Assembly: GCA_900316685.1 (NCBI GenBank)
Contig: ONDS01000022.1
Span: forward strand, 1 to 39,777
Length of the DNA stretch: 39,777 nucleotides
Origin: an uncultured Prevotellaceae bacterium
GTDB taxonomy: Bacteria; Bacteroidota; Bacteroidia; Bacteroidales; Bacteroidaceae
Direction of reading: 5' to 3'
Position 1 is the first letter of the stretch. Each line of letters begins with the position of its first letter. Made by a program: the position numbers and the translations under genes. The notes below the pieces were generated by a model, which worked only from the letters and a program-made list of their open reading frames with translations, was not told where the DNA came from and did no database searches. Shown here piece by piece: positions 15,951-25,000 of the stretch.

Positions 15951-18374
15951 ATGTATAGGTATTTGTTTCTTTCCCTGGCCTTGATGGCCTTGCCGACAGT
16001 CACGATGGCTTCGGCGGTGGATCCTCCGATAGGGGATGCCGAAGTGGTTGACTCGTCTAAAGTACGTGATCTCGACGAGGTGATGGTCGTGGCACAACCA
16101 AAAGAGGTGTATAGGTTGAGGATGCAACCATTGAGCTCTTCGGTGATCTCGGCAGAGGACATGATGCGTCTTCATGCCACCGATCTGCGTCAAATCTCAT
16201 CATTCGTGCCTTCTTTCGCCATGCCGCAATATGGAGCAAGACTGACTTCTTCCATGTATATCCGAGGCATCGGCTCGCGGGTCAACAGCCCGGCTGTGGG
16301 TATCTATGTCGATGGTATGCCGATGCTTTCCAAAGGGGCTTTCAATACTCATCTCTACGATGTGGAGAGGGTCGATGTGCTGCGTGGGCCGCAAGGAACT
16401 CTTTATGGACAGAATACCGAGGGCGGACTAGTGAGGATATACTCGAAAAATCCTTATCGCTATCAAGGTACTGACATCCATCTGGGATTGGCTTCGCATT
16501 TCCTGCGCAATGTGGAATTGTCGCATTACAACAGGCTCTCCGATAAGGCGGCTTTCTCCATCGGTGCTTTCTACCAAGGACAGAACGGCTTCTTCCGCAA
16601 CCAATTCAATGGCGAAAGGGCTGACAAGGCTGATGAAGCGGGGGCAAAAGGGCGTTTCCTCTACAACCCCACGGAGAGGTGGAACTTCGATTTCATAGCT
16701 GACTACCAGTATGTACGTCAGAATGGATTCCCCTATGGCGTTCTCGATGAGAAGGAGGGAACGGTGGCGGCTCCTTCCACCAATTACCAAGGCTATTACA
16801 GACGTAACATATTCAATCTGGCGGCCAATATGAAATGGCAGGGCGATGCCTTTGATATCTATTCCAACACTTCCTACCAGTATCTCAAGGATTACATGCT
16901 GATGGACCAGGATTACCTGCCGCAGGATTTCATGCACCTGGAACAGAGACAGTTGCAAAACGCTCTTTCCGAGGAACTGGTGCTCAAGGGCAATGGCAAT
17001 GGCTTCTATCATTGGAATGTCGGGGCTTTCATCTCGCAGCAGTGGCTCAAGACGTGGGCGCCTGTCTATTTCGGCGAGGCAATCACCAGCCCTATCGCCA
17101 ATGGCATACAGGCAGCCATGTATAATGCCATGATCAACTCCATGGCGGCTAGGATGATTGCTGAGGGTATGCCTGAGATGGTGGCGAGAACAACGGCGCA
17201 GAATGCCATAGAGTCGCGTGGAGGGGTCTCTATGGATGTGTCCATGTTTGTGCCGGGAACATTCCGCACTCCACAGTTCAACTTGGGCCTTTTCCATGAG
17301 TCGGTGTTCGATATCGGCGACCGGCTGACGGCAACACTGGGATTGCGCTATGATTACAACCGAGTGAGTATAGAGTATGACACGAATGCGGCTATGTCCA
17401 TGACTGCCAATGTCATGGGGACGGAAGCCACTTATGTGCTTTCTTCCTTGTTGCAACATGAGGAAAACGACCATTTCAACCAATTGCTGCCCAAATTCGG
17501 ACTGATCTATTGCCTCGATGATGCCCAAAGCAATGTCTACGTCACAGTGAGCAAAGGATATCGCGCAGGGGGATTCAATATACAGATGTTCTCCGATATC
17601 CTACAGACGGAACTCAATGCGCATAGGCAGGATGCAATGAGGGGTGATTATGTCGTAGAGCACGATGAGGACGCTTATGACCGAATCAGAAACACCATCG
17701 TCTATAAACCGGAGGTGAGCTGGAACTATGAGGTGGGATCGCACCTCAACCTGTTCGCCAATAGCCTGCATCTCGACTTGAGCGCCTTCTACATGCAGGT
17801 GAAGAACCAACAGCTGACGGTCATGGCGGGCAACTACGGCTTTGGACGGCGCATGGTCAATGCGGGTGAAAGCTATAGCTGTGGCTTGGAAGCGATGTTG
17901 AGGGGCAGTGCCTTTGACAACCACTTGGCATGGTCGCTGAACTACGGATATACCCATGCGGTGTTCAAGGAGTACAAGGATGAACAAACGGTAGAAGGAA
18001 AGTCCATCACCATCGACTACAAGGACAAACGGGTTCCTTATGTGCCGGAACATACCCTGAGCGCAACGGTGGATTATACCCTTCCTTTCCTTTCGGGGGC
18101 TATCAAGTCGCTCGTGTTCGGCGCCAATGTCACTGGGCAGGGAAAGACGTACTGGGATGAGGCCAACACCTGCTCGCAGAAATTCTACGCCCTGCTGGGT
18201 GCACATGTCGATGCCAATCTCGACTGGCTGGGCATCAGCCTGTGGACGCGTAACCTCACCGATACACGGTATGCCACCTTCGCGGTTCCTTCTTCCGCCT
18301 CGGGCGAAAAATTCTTCTTCGCACAACGGGGAAATCCCTTCCAGATAGGTGTTGATGTGCGCCTGCATTTCTAA
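15951..18374 (+). CDS. TonB-dependent outer membrane receptor
   Basis: From ATG 15951 the product has 807 residues and begins with a clean signal peptide (MYRYLFLSLALMALPTVTMASA). ATG 15924 is an alternative adding nine residues. The plug domain follows, with VISAEDMMRL, the SMYIRGIGSR strand, and VERVDVLRGPQGTLYGQNT, all standard for the family. The remainder is a 22-stranded barrel, with LPKFGLIYCL, YRAGGFN and a last strand ending in Phe (VRLHF). There is no carboxypeptidase-like N-terminal extension and no SusD gene nearby, so it is not a glycan SusC; iron-siderophore, haem or cobalamin uptake is more likely, but the ligand is unknown. It is transcribed alone, between a consensus promoter and a 14-bp-stem terminator. 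Confidence 0.88.
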   Translation: MYRYLFLSLALMALPTVTMASAVDPPIGDAEVVDSSKVRDLDEVMVVAQPKEVYRLRMQPLSSSVISAEDMMRLHATDLRQISSFVPSFAMPQYGARLTSSMYIRGIGSRVNSPAVGIYVDGMPMLSKGAFNTHLYDVERVDVLRGPQGTLYGQNTEGGLVRIYSKNPYRYQGTDIHLGLASHFLRNVELSHYNRLSDKAAFSIGAFYQGQNGFFRNQFNGERADKADEAGAKGRFLYNPTERWNFDFIADYQYVRQNGFPYGVLDEKEGTVAAPSTNYQGYYRRNIFNLAANMKWQGDAFDIYSNTSYQYLKDYMLMDQDYLPQDFMHLEQRQLQNALSEELVLKGNGNGFYHWNVGAFISQQWLKTWAPVYFGEAITSPIANGIQAAMYNAMINSMAARMIAEGMPEMVARTTAQNAIESRGGVSMDVSMFVPGTFRTPQFNLGLFHESVFDIGDRLTATLGLRYDYNRVSIEYDTNAAMSMTANVMGTEATYVLSSLLQHEENDHFNQLLPKFGLIYCLDDAQSNVYVTVSKGYRAGGFNIQMFSDILQTELNAHRQDAMRGDYVVEHDEDAYDRIRNTIVYKPEVSWNYEVGSHLNLFANSLHLDLSAFYMQVKNQQLTVMAGNYGFGRRMVNAGESYSCGLEAMLRGSAFDNHLAWSLNYGYTHAVFKEYKDEQTVEGKSITIDYKDKRVPYVPEHTLSATVDYTLPFLSGAIKSLVFGANVTGQGKTYWDEANTCSQKFYALLGAHVDANLDWLGISLWTRNLTDTRYATFAVPSSASGEKFFFAQRGNPFQIGVDVRLHF

Positions 18375-18381
18375 ATAATCC

Positions 18382-18419
18382 CCAGGAAATCCAGAATCTC
18401 TGGATTTCCTGGATTTTTC
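18382..18419 (+). terminator. Strong intrinsic terminator after the TonB receptor gene
   Basis: Perfect 14-bp stem (18382-18395 CCAGGAAATCCAGA with 18399-18412), 3-nt loop, followed by ATTTTTCT. Confidence 0.9.
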
Positions 18420-18566
18420 TAAAATCCCTATAATCCCTGGAATGCCTATATTTCCTATGAATCCCCTGGAATCCCCTAAATGTTCTATATTATCACCTTT
18501 TCCCTCGATTTTTCGTAAATTTTGATAATTTACTCCATCTCGGCATAAAAAAATGAACAAGTTCAT
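18420..18566 (+). other. Intergenic tract with degenerate AATCCC(CTGG) units
   Basis: Units such as AAATCCC, AATCCCTGG and AATCCCCTGG recur in 18420-18480, resembling half of the terminator stem just upstream. 18504-18524 (CTCGATTTTTCGTAA plus ATTTTG) is repeated with one base missing at 18578-18597, where it forms the -7 region of the next operon's promoter. No gene is seen. Confidence 0.5.
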
Positions 18567-18597
18567 TTTGTTATGCACTCGATTTTTCGTAATTTTG
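18567..18597 (+). promoter_or_regulatory. Consensus promoter of the vWA/tubulin/Hsp70 operon
   Basis: TTTG at 18567-18570, 19-bp spacer, TAATTTTG at 18590-18597; leader of about 50 nt to ATG 18654. Because later genes are closely spaced, it probably drives all five genes to 26087. Confidence 0.85.
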
Positions 18598-18653
18598 CAG
18601 CGCGATAGGTCGAAACCTGCCGCAAATGATTTGTTCGAACCAAATTTTACAGC

Positions 18654-19952
18654 ATGCAACGCAAATCATGGGCTCTTCTGCTGTTGCTGGCAGTGGTAGG
18701 GCTTATTTATCTGATTAGCCGTAAGTCGAACCATCGCTCATCCGATGGCAATTTCCTTCCTCCCGACACCGCTCAAGTGGCAGTCGGAAAACCGGTGGTG
18801 CGCATCTATATGGAGAACTCGGGCTCGATGGATGGATTCGTCACTCTCAACACCCAATTCAAAAACGCCCTCGGACATCTCTTGGCGAAGGCTGGAGGAT
18901 TCTACGAAGATACTAAGCTGTTTTTCGTCAACGACCGGATTTACGACGCACCGATATGCCAGGACCTCAACAATTTCGTACTACGGCTCAATACCACGTC
19001 GATGAAGGTGGGGCATACAGGGAATACCGACCTCAACAAGATATTCAGTCTATTGCTCGACAAAACCAACGGTGACACGGTGAGCGTGCTCATCAGCGAT
19101 TGTGTCTACGATGTCGACAATGTGGGGAATCTGCTCTCGGGGGCTTCCAGCGCCACCACCGGCACTTTCATGAAGGCCATACGGAGGGCACAGGACAACA
19201 AAAGGGAGTTCGGCGTCATCCTTATGCAGATGGAGTCGTTGTTCCAAGGCACTCACTACGAGGGAAACATAGGAATGCCTTATTATGGCAAACGACCCTA
19301 TTACATCATCTTCATGGGCGACAAGGACAGATTGGCCGACCTCAACGCACACCTCGAATTGGAAAATACACCTACGGGAATGCCGGGGATGCGACATAAG
19401 TACATGCTCTCTTCCGAAAAAACATGGGATCTCGACAACCAAACGGCTCGCGTGTTCACATCGGGATTCACCAACGCACGGCGCATCCAACCCGAACATG
19501 ATGGATTGAACATACACAACTTCACCACCAACCATGAGCAGGGAAAACTCAACTTCGCCGTCGGACTGGGCGTAGAACAACTGTTCGCCGACCGCGAATA
19601 TGTGCTCGACTCCGCCAACTACGAGGTGTTGCCGGCACAATACCGACTCATCGACATCAACGACAAGGCGAAATTCACCGAATGCGACTTCTTCCGACGT
19701 CCCATCTGCGTGCAGATAGGAACGGGCAACGATAGCTATGCACCGGAAATAACGCTCATACTGAAGAACAACATACCCAAGTGGGTGAGCGAAAGCAGTT
19801 ACAATAAACATCTTATGGGGTATCCGGCTCCTCATAAGTCTTATGCTCTCTACGAGATGGTCGAAGGTATCTATGGGGCGTTCCACAATGTGAAAGGGGG
19901 CAACGACAAGGATCTCTTCCGCTTGAAGATACGGGTGGCTCACTATGATTGA
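18654..19952 (+). CDS. Membrane-anchored vWA-like protein of the tubulin/Hsp70 operon
   Basis: A 432-residue protein with one N-terminal transmembrane helix (about 6-21) between basic residues. The rest looks like a von Willebrand A fold: the strand VVRIYMENSGSMDGF carries the metal-site motif as Glu54-x-Ser56-x-Ser58 instead of Asp-x-Ser-x-Ser, Thr125 lies in TGNTD, and Asp149 lies in the strand VSVLISDCVYD. A C-terminal region of about 200 residues (from about 230) is unassigned and rich in beta-type sequence. vWA proteins usually bind partner proteins through a metal. As first gene of the operon it probably anchors or scaffolds the tubulin-like and Hsp70-like partners. Which side of the membrane the domain faces is unclear, since basic residues flank both ends of the helix. 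Confidence 0.7.
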   Translation: MQRKSWALLLLLAVVGLIYLISRKSNHRSSDGNFLPPDTAQVAVGKPVVRIYMENSGSMDGFVTLNTQFKNALGHLLAKAGGFYEDTKLFFVNDRIYDAPICQDLNNFVLRLNTTSMKVGHTGNTDLNKIFSLLLDKTNGDTVSVLISDCVYDVDNVGNLLSGASSATTGTFMKAIRRAQDNKREFGVILMQMESLFQGTHYEGNIGMPYYGKRPYYIIFMGDKDRLADLNAHLELENTPTGMPGMRHKYMLSSEKTWDLDNQTARVFTSGFTNARRIQPEHDGLNIHNFTTNHEQGKLNFAVGLGVEQLFADREYVLDSANYEVLPAQYRLIDINDKAKFTECDFFRRPICVQIGTGNDSYAPEITLILKNNIPKWVSESSYNKHLMGYPAPHKSYALYEMVEGIYGAFHNVKGGNDKDLFRLKIRVAHYD

Positions 19953-20002
19953 CCACGCCCGGCTATCATTCGCCACTTGTCATAACGACTAACAACACGA
20001 TC

Positions 20003-20419
20003 ATGGAATTTACAACTGATATATTTGAATTGTTCGGAGGTGCCTATCTCGGCGATTTCTCCAAGTACATGTACCAAGCCGATGCCTATGGGTCGGTGTT
20101 CTATGCCACATTGCTGCTGCCGGTGGCGGTGGCTTTTGTCTATTACATCGTCCTCGACCATATCTTACTGGCGAAAAACTCGAAGTGGATGATGATCGGT
20201 GCCCTTACGGCGGTGGCTTCCACAGTCATTTCGCTCATCATAGCGCACACCAAACTCAATGGATATGTCTTCATGCAGAATATTCATAATGCGGATATCG
20301 GTGTCGACGATTATGTCACCTTCGGACTCATCACCTTCGGGTGGGCGGCGCTCTTCTTTGCCTTGTTCTCTCTGATATTCAAGAACTTCAGCAGTCGATG
20401 CCGCAACATACCCTTCTAA
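20003..20419 (+). CDS. Small three-helix membrane protein of the tubulin/Hsp70 operon
   Basis: A 138-residue protein from ATG 20003, 50 bp after the vWA gene. An upstream in-frame ATG at 19949 overlaps the vWA stop but would add a polar, non-family-like leader (MTTPGYHSPL), so I prefer 20003. Three hydrophobic helices are visible at about 31-55, 57-77 and 103-125, with a basic C-terminus (SSRCRN). No family is recognised. Its position between a membrane-anchored vWA protein and a cytoplasmic tubulin-like protein suggests that it is an integral membrane part of the same complex. Confidence 0.65.
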   Translation: MEFTTDIFELFGGAYLGDFSKYMYQADAYGSVFYATLLLPVAVAFVYYIVLDHILLAKNSKWMMIGALTAVASTVISLIIAHTKLNGYVFMQNIHNADIGVDDYVTFGLITFGWAALFFALFSLIFKNFSSRCRNIPF

Positions 20420-20420
20420 T

Positions 20421-20543
20421 CAACCCCCAAACCCTCAACCCTCAACCCTAAGCCCCGAACCCTCAACCCTCAACCCCCGAACCCTCAACCCTAACCCCCA
20501 AACCCTCAACCCTAAACCCCGAACCCTCAACCCTCAACCATAG
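20421..20543 (+). repeat. Telomere-like C-rich repeat tract (CAACCCT/CCCCGAA units)
   Basis: About 120 bp consists almost only of heptamer-like units CAACCCT, CAAACCCT, CCCCGAAC and CCCTAAAC. The complementary strand therefore has more than a dozen runs of three to five G with 3-4-nt spacers, a G-quadruplex-forming pattern on the template strand. It lies inside the operon, just before the tubulin-like gene. Confidence 0.85.
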
Positions 20544-20544
20544 A

Positions 20545-21999
20545 ATGAGCAAACTTTACATATACGGCATAGGCGGAACGGGCGCACGGGTGTTGCGCTC
20601 GCTTACCATGTTGCTCGCGTCGGGTGTCTCGCTCGGACCCGACATCGATACCGTGGTGCCTGTCATCATCGACCCCGATAGTTCCAACGGCGACCTCAGT
20701 CGTACCGTCGGACTCATGCAACTGTACCAGAAAATACGCAAACACCTCAAGTTCGACAACCGACCGGAGAAAAAGGGTTATTTTCATGTCGATATCGACG
20801 ATATGAACACCAACTTCCGACTTCACCTCAACAATGTGGCGAACATGAAGTTCTCGGATTATATCGCCTTCAACAGATTCACAACCGAGGGACAACCCGA
20901 TCCCAACCAAGCGTTGCTCTCGCTGCTCTTCTCCGACCAGAACCTGCAGACACCACTCGACGTGGGATTCAAGGGCAACCCCAACATGGGATCCATCGTG
21001 CTCAACGACCCGCAGAACACCCGCTCGCTCATCGAACTGCTTCAGCATTTCCAGACCGGCGACCGTATATTCATCATCTCCAGCATCTTCGGCGGTACGG
21101 GAGCGGCGGGGTTCCCCTTGCTGCAGAAAACCATGCGCGAGGCCGAGGCGCTCGACATTCCCAATTCGGCGGCCATCGCCCATGCCCCCATAGGAGCGGT
21201 AAGCGTGCTGCCTTATTTCGGATTGAAAGACGACAAGGAGAGCCAAATCAAGATGGAGACGTTCATGTCGAAAACCAAGGCGGCGCTCAAATACTATATC
21301 GGCAATCTCGACGTCGATGCCCTCTACTATATATCTGATGTGATCAAAAACAGATATAACAATGTGGAAGGGGCGACGGAACAGAAAAACCAGGCTCACT
21401 TCGTGGAGCTGGCGGCGGCCTTAGGCATCGTCGACTTCGCACGTGCCGACATACGGCACCAAAAGGGCAACACCTCGTTCCGTGAGTTCGCCGTGCGCGA
21501 CGACCTCAACCCGCTCACATTGCCCGACCTCGGACCTGCCACCTTCTCGGTCATGGGTCACGAGATGGTCAGCTTCTTCGTCTTCGCGCGTTTCTACCTC
21601 GAGCATTTCAACGACACGAAGGGCTATGCGTGGACTAAGACGCCACAGATGAAGGGTACGTCGTTCTCCGACCCCTTCTTTATCGACCTCGGACATTTCC
21701 TCAATGAATACAGGGCGCACTGGCTCAAGGAGATGTCGGACAACCAACGGTCCTTCCAACCTTTCGACCTCTATCCGGCCGAAGCCGACATCTTCGACAC
21801 CATCAACCATATACATCCCAAGAAAACATCGATGATAGAGAAACTGTTAGGAAAAAACCTGCAGGGATTCCCGGCCGTGGATACGGAGATTTCCGATGTG
21901 TCGATGAAGCGCATCAAAGGACTGGATGCCTACAACTTCTTCATCACCGTACACGAAACGGCCATCAACAACGTCATCAAACGAAAATTCAACTTCTGA
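20545..21999 (+). CDS. Tubulin-like GTPase (Tubulin_2-type)
   Basis: A 484-residue soluble protein. It starts with a nucleotide-binding strand and loop, YIYGIGGTGARVLRSL (5-20), followed by the second strand VIIDPDSSNGD (40-50). The tubulin/FtsZ signature region appears as FIISSIFGGTGAAGFPLL (177-193), with GGTGAAG replacing the usual GGGTGSG. The C-terminal half contains a conserved-looking PFFIDLGHFLNEYRAHWLKE stretch and is not FtsZ-like. This pattern fits the group annotated as tubulin-like proteins in Bacteroidetes rather than cell-division FtsZ. GTP binding is well supported; polymerisation is inferred. It sits 7 bp before the Hsp70-like gene and is surely cotranscribed with it. The repeat tract directly upstream could influence its expression. 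Confidence 0.75.
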   Translation: MSKLYIYGIGGTGARVLRSLTMLLASGVSLGPDIDTVVPVIIDPDSSNGDLSRTVGLMQLYQKIRKHLKFDNRPEKKGYFHVDIDDMNTNFRLHLNNVANMKFSDYIAFNRFTTEGQPDPNQALLSLLFSDQNLQTPLDVGFKGNPNMGSIVLNDPQNTRSLIELLQHFQTGDRIFIISSIFGGTGAAGFPLLQKTMREAEALDIPNSAAIAHAPIGAVSVLPYFGLKDDKESQIKMETFMSKTKAALKYYIGNLDVDALYYISDVIKNRYNNVEGATEQKNQAHFVELAAALGIVDFARADIRHQKGNTSFREFAVRDDLNPLTLPDLGPATFSVMGHEMVSFFVFARFYLEHFNDTKGYAWTKTPQMKGTSFSDPFFIDLGHFLNEYRAHWLKEMSDNQRSFQPFDLYPAEADIFDTINHIHPKKTSMIEKLLGKNLQGFPAVDTEISDVSMKRIKGLDAYNFFITVHETAINNVIKRKFNF

Positions 22000-22006
22000 T
22001 CATCTC

Positions 22007-25000
22007 ATGGCTTACGTTTTCAGATTCCATAAAGGAGCCGATACCATCGACGGATGGCAGGAAACGGCTCAGGTGGGGGCGAAGGACATCGAGGCTATCG
22101 ACGACCCCAACGGGGCGAAAGCCTCACTGCCCATCACCTCGATACCCACACCGTTCGCTGGATTGGAACTCACCAAGACGGCTTTCGCCTATTGCGCGCA
22201 AAGGGGCAATGTGCATGGCTCGACGATATATCACAAATTGGTGGCCAACGCACTCGATGTGCTGGAGATATTCTTCGGCTACAAGACGAAGTACGAACGG
22301 CTGTTCCAGATAGTGGCGTGGGACAAGTCAACATCGCTGCAGCAACTTGCCAACGATGGGGCACCGGAACATAAGGCGGTGGCGGATACGCTGCACCTCT
22401 TCCTCTCTCAGGATGCCAAGGCGTTCCACTTCGACGAGATGCAACAGATGTACATGCTGAATTTCGTGGGAAAAGGAGCGCTCGGACAACTCAATATCGT
22501 GGGGGCCACGTCGCCCACATCGGTTACCCTGGCATCGCCCAACGACCTCTCATTCGTGCGCGATGTATGGTTGGGCAACTACCACGAAGCATTCCAGCCC
22601 GATGAGGATGGGTCGTACCGCACACTCACCGACCGCGACCGCGACTTCAAACAGTTCGTCTACCTGCTGGCCAAACAACCGGCGTTCAACGCCCTCTATG
22701 CCGAGGTGTATGCATATATCGACGAGTGCTTCCGCATGGATAACGACACGGAATTCAAAAACCAGGTCAATGCCATGTCGCCGGCCCTCTACCAGTCGTT
22801 GTTCCAACCGCTGTATGTCGGGGCATCGCAGATCCTCCTGCCGGGAGGACTGCCCCTGATGGTGGCTAAAGGGCACCGCATCGCCGAAGAAAGCGACTTC
22901 CGAATTCTCGCCGATGGCGACGTGCCGGTCGGCGAACGGCTGCCGCTGGTGCTGCCCGAGGAGTCGTACTTCGAACGGCAGATGCGTTATACCACGGGTG
23001 AATGGATGCCGCGGTTGATGGCTCCCACAAGCGACAACCGGCCGATAGAGGAACGGACACTGCCCTTCGACAGCACACCATATCCTTATCTCACGGCGGA
23101 TGATGTGTTCCAGCCTTCCCTGCTACAACTGCCATTCCCCATCAACGACCAGGCGTTTGTCACGGCGCTCTATCGCGATGGAAGGGTGGTCAACGACGGA
23201 TGCCACTACTTGTTGCCCCTCAAGCCGCTGCTCTTCCGCTATCTCAAGGTGCAGACGGTGATGGGATATGCTGGCAACAGTGCTGACCCCGTGTGCGAAC
23301 TCAACGCCATGCCTGATGGGTCGGTAAGGGCGGTAGTGCGCATACCGGTGAGGAAAGGGCGGCATATCACGCTCCGCCGCGACTATACTCCGCTCACTAC
23401 CGGGGTGCTCGCCAACCAAGGGCTGTTCCCCATCGTCCAGGCGAGGGTCGACATCTTCCTCTTCCCCTCGTTCCATATCCTCGACCCTGGGGTGGCTACA
23501 CCTCAACGTATCTACTTGGTGGATGAGGATACAGAGGGATTCCGTAAAGAGCAATACCAATATTCGGTCACTCCATATCGCAACCTGCAAGCCTCACCCC
23601 TGCCCACGACAAGGGTAGACCGCGCCGACAAGGCGGAACATTTCCTCGCCTCTCGCTATTTCTGCCTCGACGAGGAATATGACTTACTGGTGGTCAGCAA
23701 TGGCAACGAGCAGGGTGTGCTCATTCCTCGATTCCGCGAGATACGACAAGGAAATAAGACTTTCGACTTTGCTGTCGACTTCGGTACGACGAACACGCAT
23801 GTGGAGTACCGGACCGACGAGGATGCCGAGGCAAGACCCTTGACCATCGAACAGGAACAGACACAGGTGCTGGCACTCAATTCACTCTCCGACCATGCGG
23901 TGCGACTTATCGACGAACAGGGACTGGAGTCGTTCTACGGCGGACCCGCACAGGCGTTCATGCAGGAGTTCCTGCCGCTGTTCATCGCGCCGGGACAGGT
24001 GGCTCGCTTCCCCATGCGTACCAACCTCTGTTTCCGTGTCAACCATACCGTCAACGGGCGCGATATGTTGTCTTTGGCTGATTACAACATCGGTTTCCAT
24101 TATGAGAAAGAAGATACATACGACTACAATACCACACGCACAGACCTGAAGTGGGCGGATGCCAAGAGCGACAACATGCTCGTGGAAGCCTATTTCGAGG
24201 AACTGCTGCTGCTCATTCGCAACAAGGTGCTCATGAATGGGGGTACGCTGGCCAGAACGGGCATCACATGGTTCTATCCCGTATGTATGCAACCCTATCA
24301 GATCGCTTCGCTCGAAGGGGCGTGGGCGAAACTCACGCGCCGGCTCATCTCGCCACAGGGATGCAGGCTGCTCAAAGTGGCGGAGTCGCTGGCTCCGTAC
24401 TACTATTATACGACGAAAGAGGATGTGGATGCGGAGACCCGGCCGGTGGTTTCTCTCGATATCGGTGGCGGAACGACCGACTTCGTGGTCTACCATGAGG
24501 GCAATGCAGCGGTGGCCATCTCGTCGGTGCGCTTCGCGGGAAACAATATCTACGGCGATTTCCTCGGAAGGGGAACGGAATACAACGGATTCATGAGGGC
24601 GTTCATGCCGCTTTTCGACAATCTGCTGCGCGACATCCCAGGCGTGAGCGATGTATATGCCAAGGCGAAACGGTCGGGGGCTGAATTCATATCGTTCCTC
24701 TATTCGCTCGACAACAACCCGCGCATGGCGGGCAAGGGGGTTTCCTTCAGCGAGGAACTCCGTGCCAACCAGTCGCTCAAGGTGGTGCTCCTGCTCTTCT
24801 ATGCAGCGGAAATATACTATGCCGCCCACTTGCTCAAGAGCAAGGGACTGTCATCGCCGGCTTATGTCACGGTGAGTGGCACGGCATCCAAGGTGCTCCT
24901 GCTCATCGGAGGCATCGATGTGTTGCAGAACATGGCACGTATCATCTTCAACGATATCCTCGCCGATGAGGGTAGGGTGGAGCTGAAACTGGTGAACAAT

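Noticed and set aside
16428-17528. 366-codon minus-strand frame opposite the TonB receptor gene
   Set aside because: No promoter, no recognisable domain, and the plus strand is a well-supported receptor.
15951-18374. The TonB receptor as a SusC glycan transporter
   Set aside because: No SusD-like gene follows and there is no N-terminal carboxypeptidase-like domain.
17601-18659. 352-codon minus-strand frame spanning the receptor end and the intergenic region
   Set aside because: It runs antisense through the strong terminator and the consensus promoter of the next operon; protein has no features.
20545-21999. The tubulin-like gene as cell-division FtsZ
   Set aside because: The signature is GGTGAAG and the C-terminal half has no FtsZ features; gene neighbours are not division genes.
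23882-24829. 315-codon minus-strand frame opposite the Hsp70-like gene
   Set aside because: It lies exactly opposite the ATPase motifs, with Arg/His-rich shadow composition.
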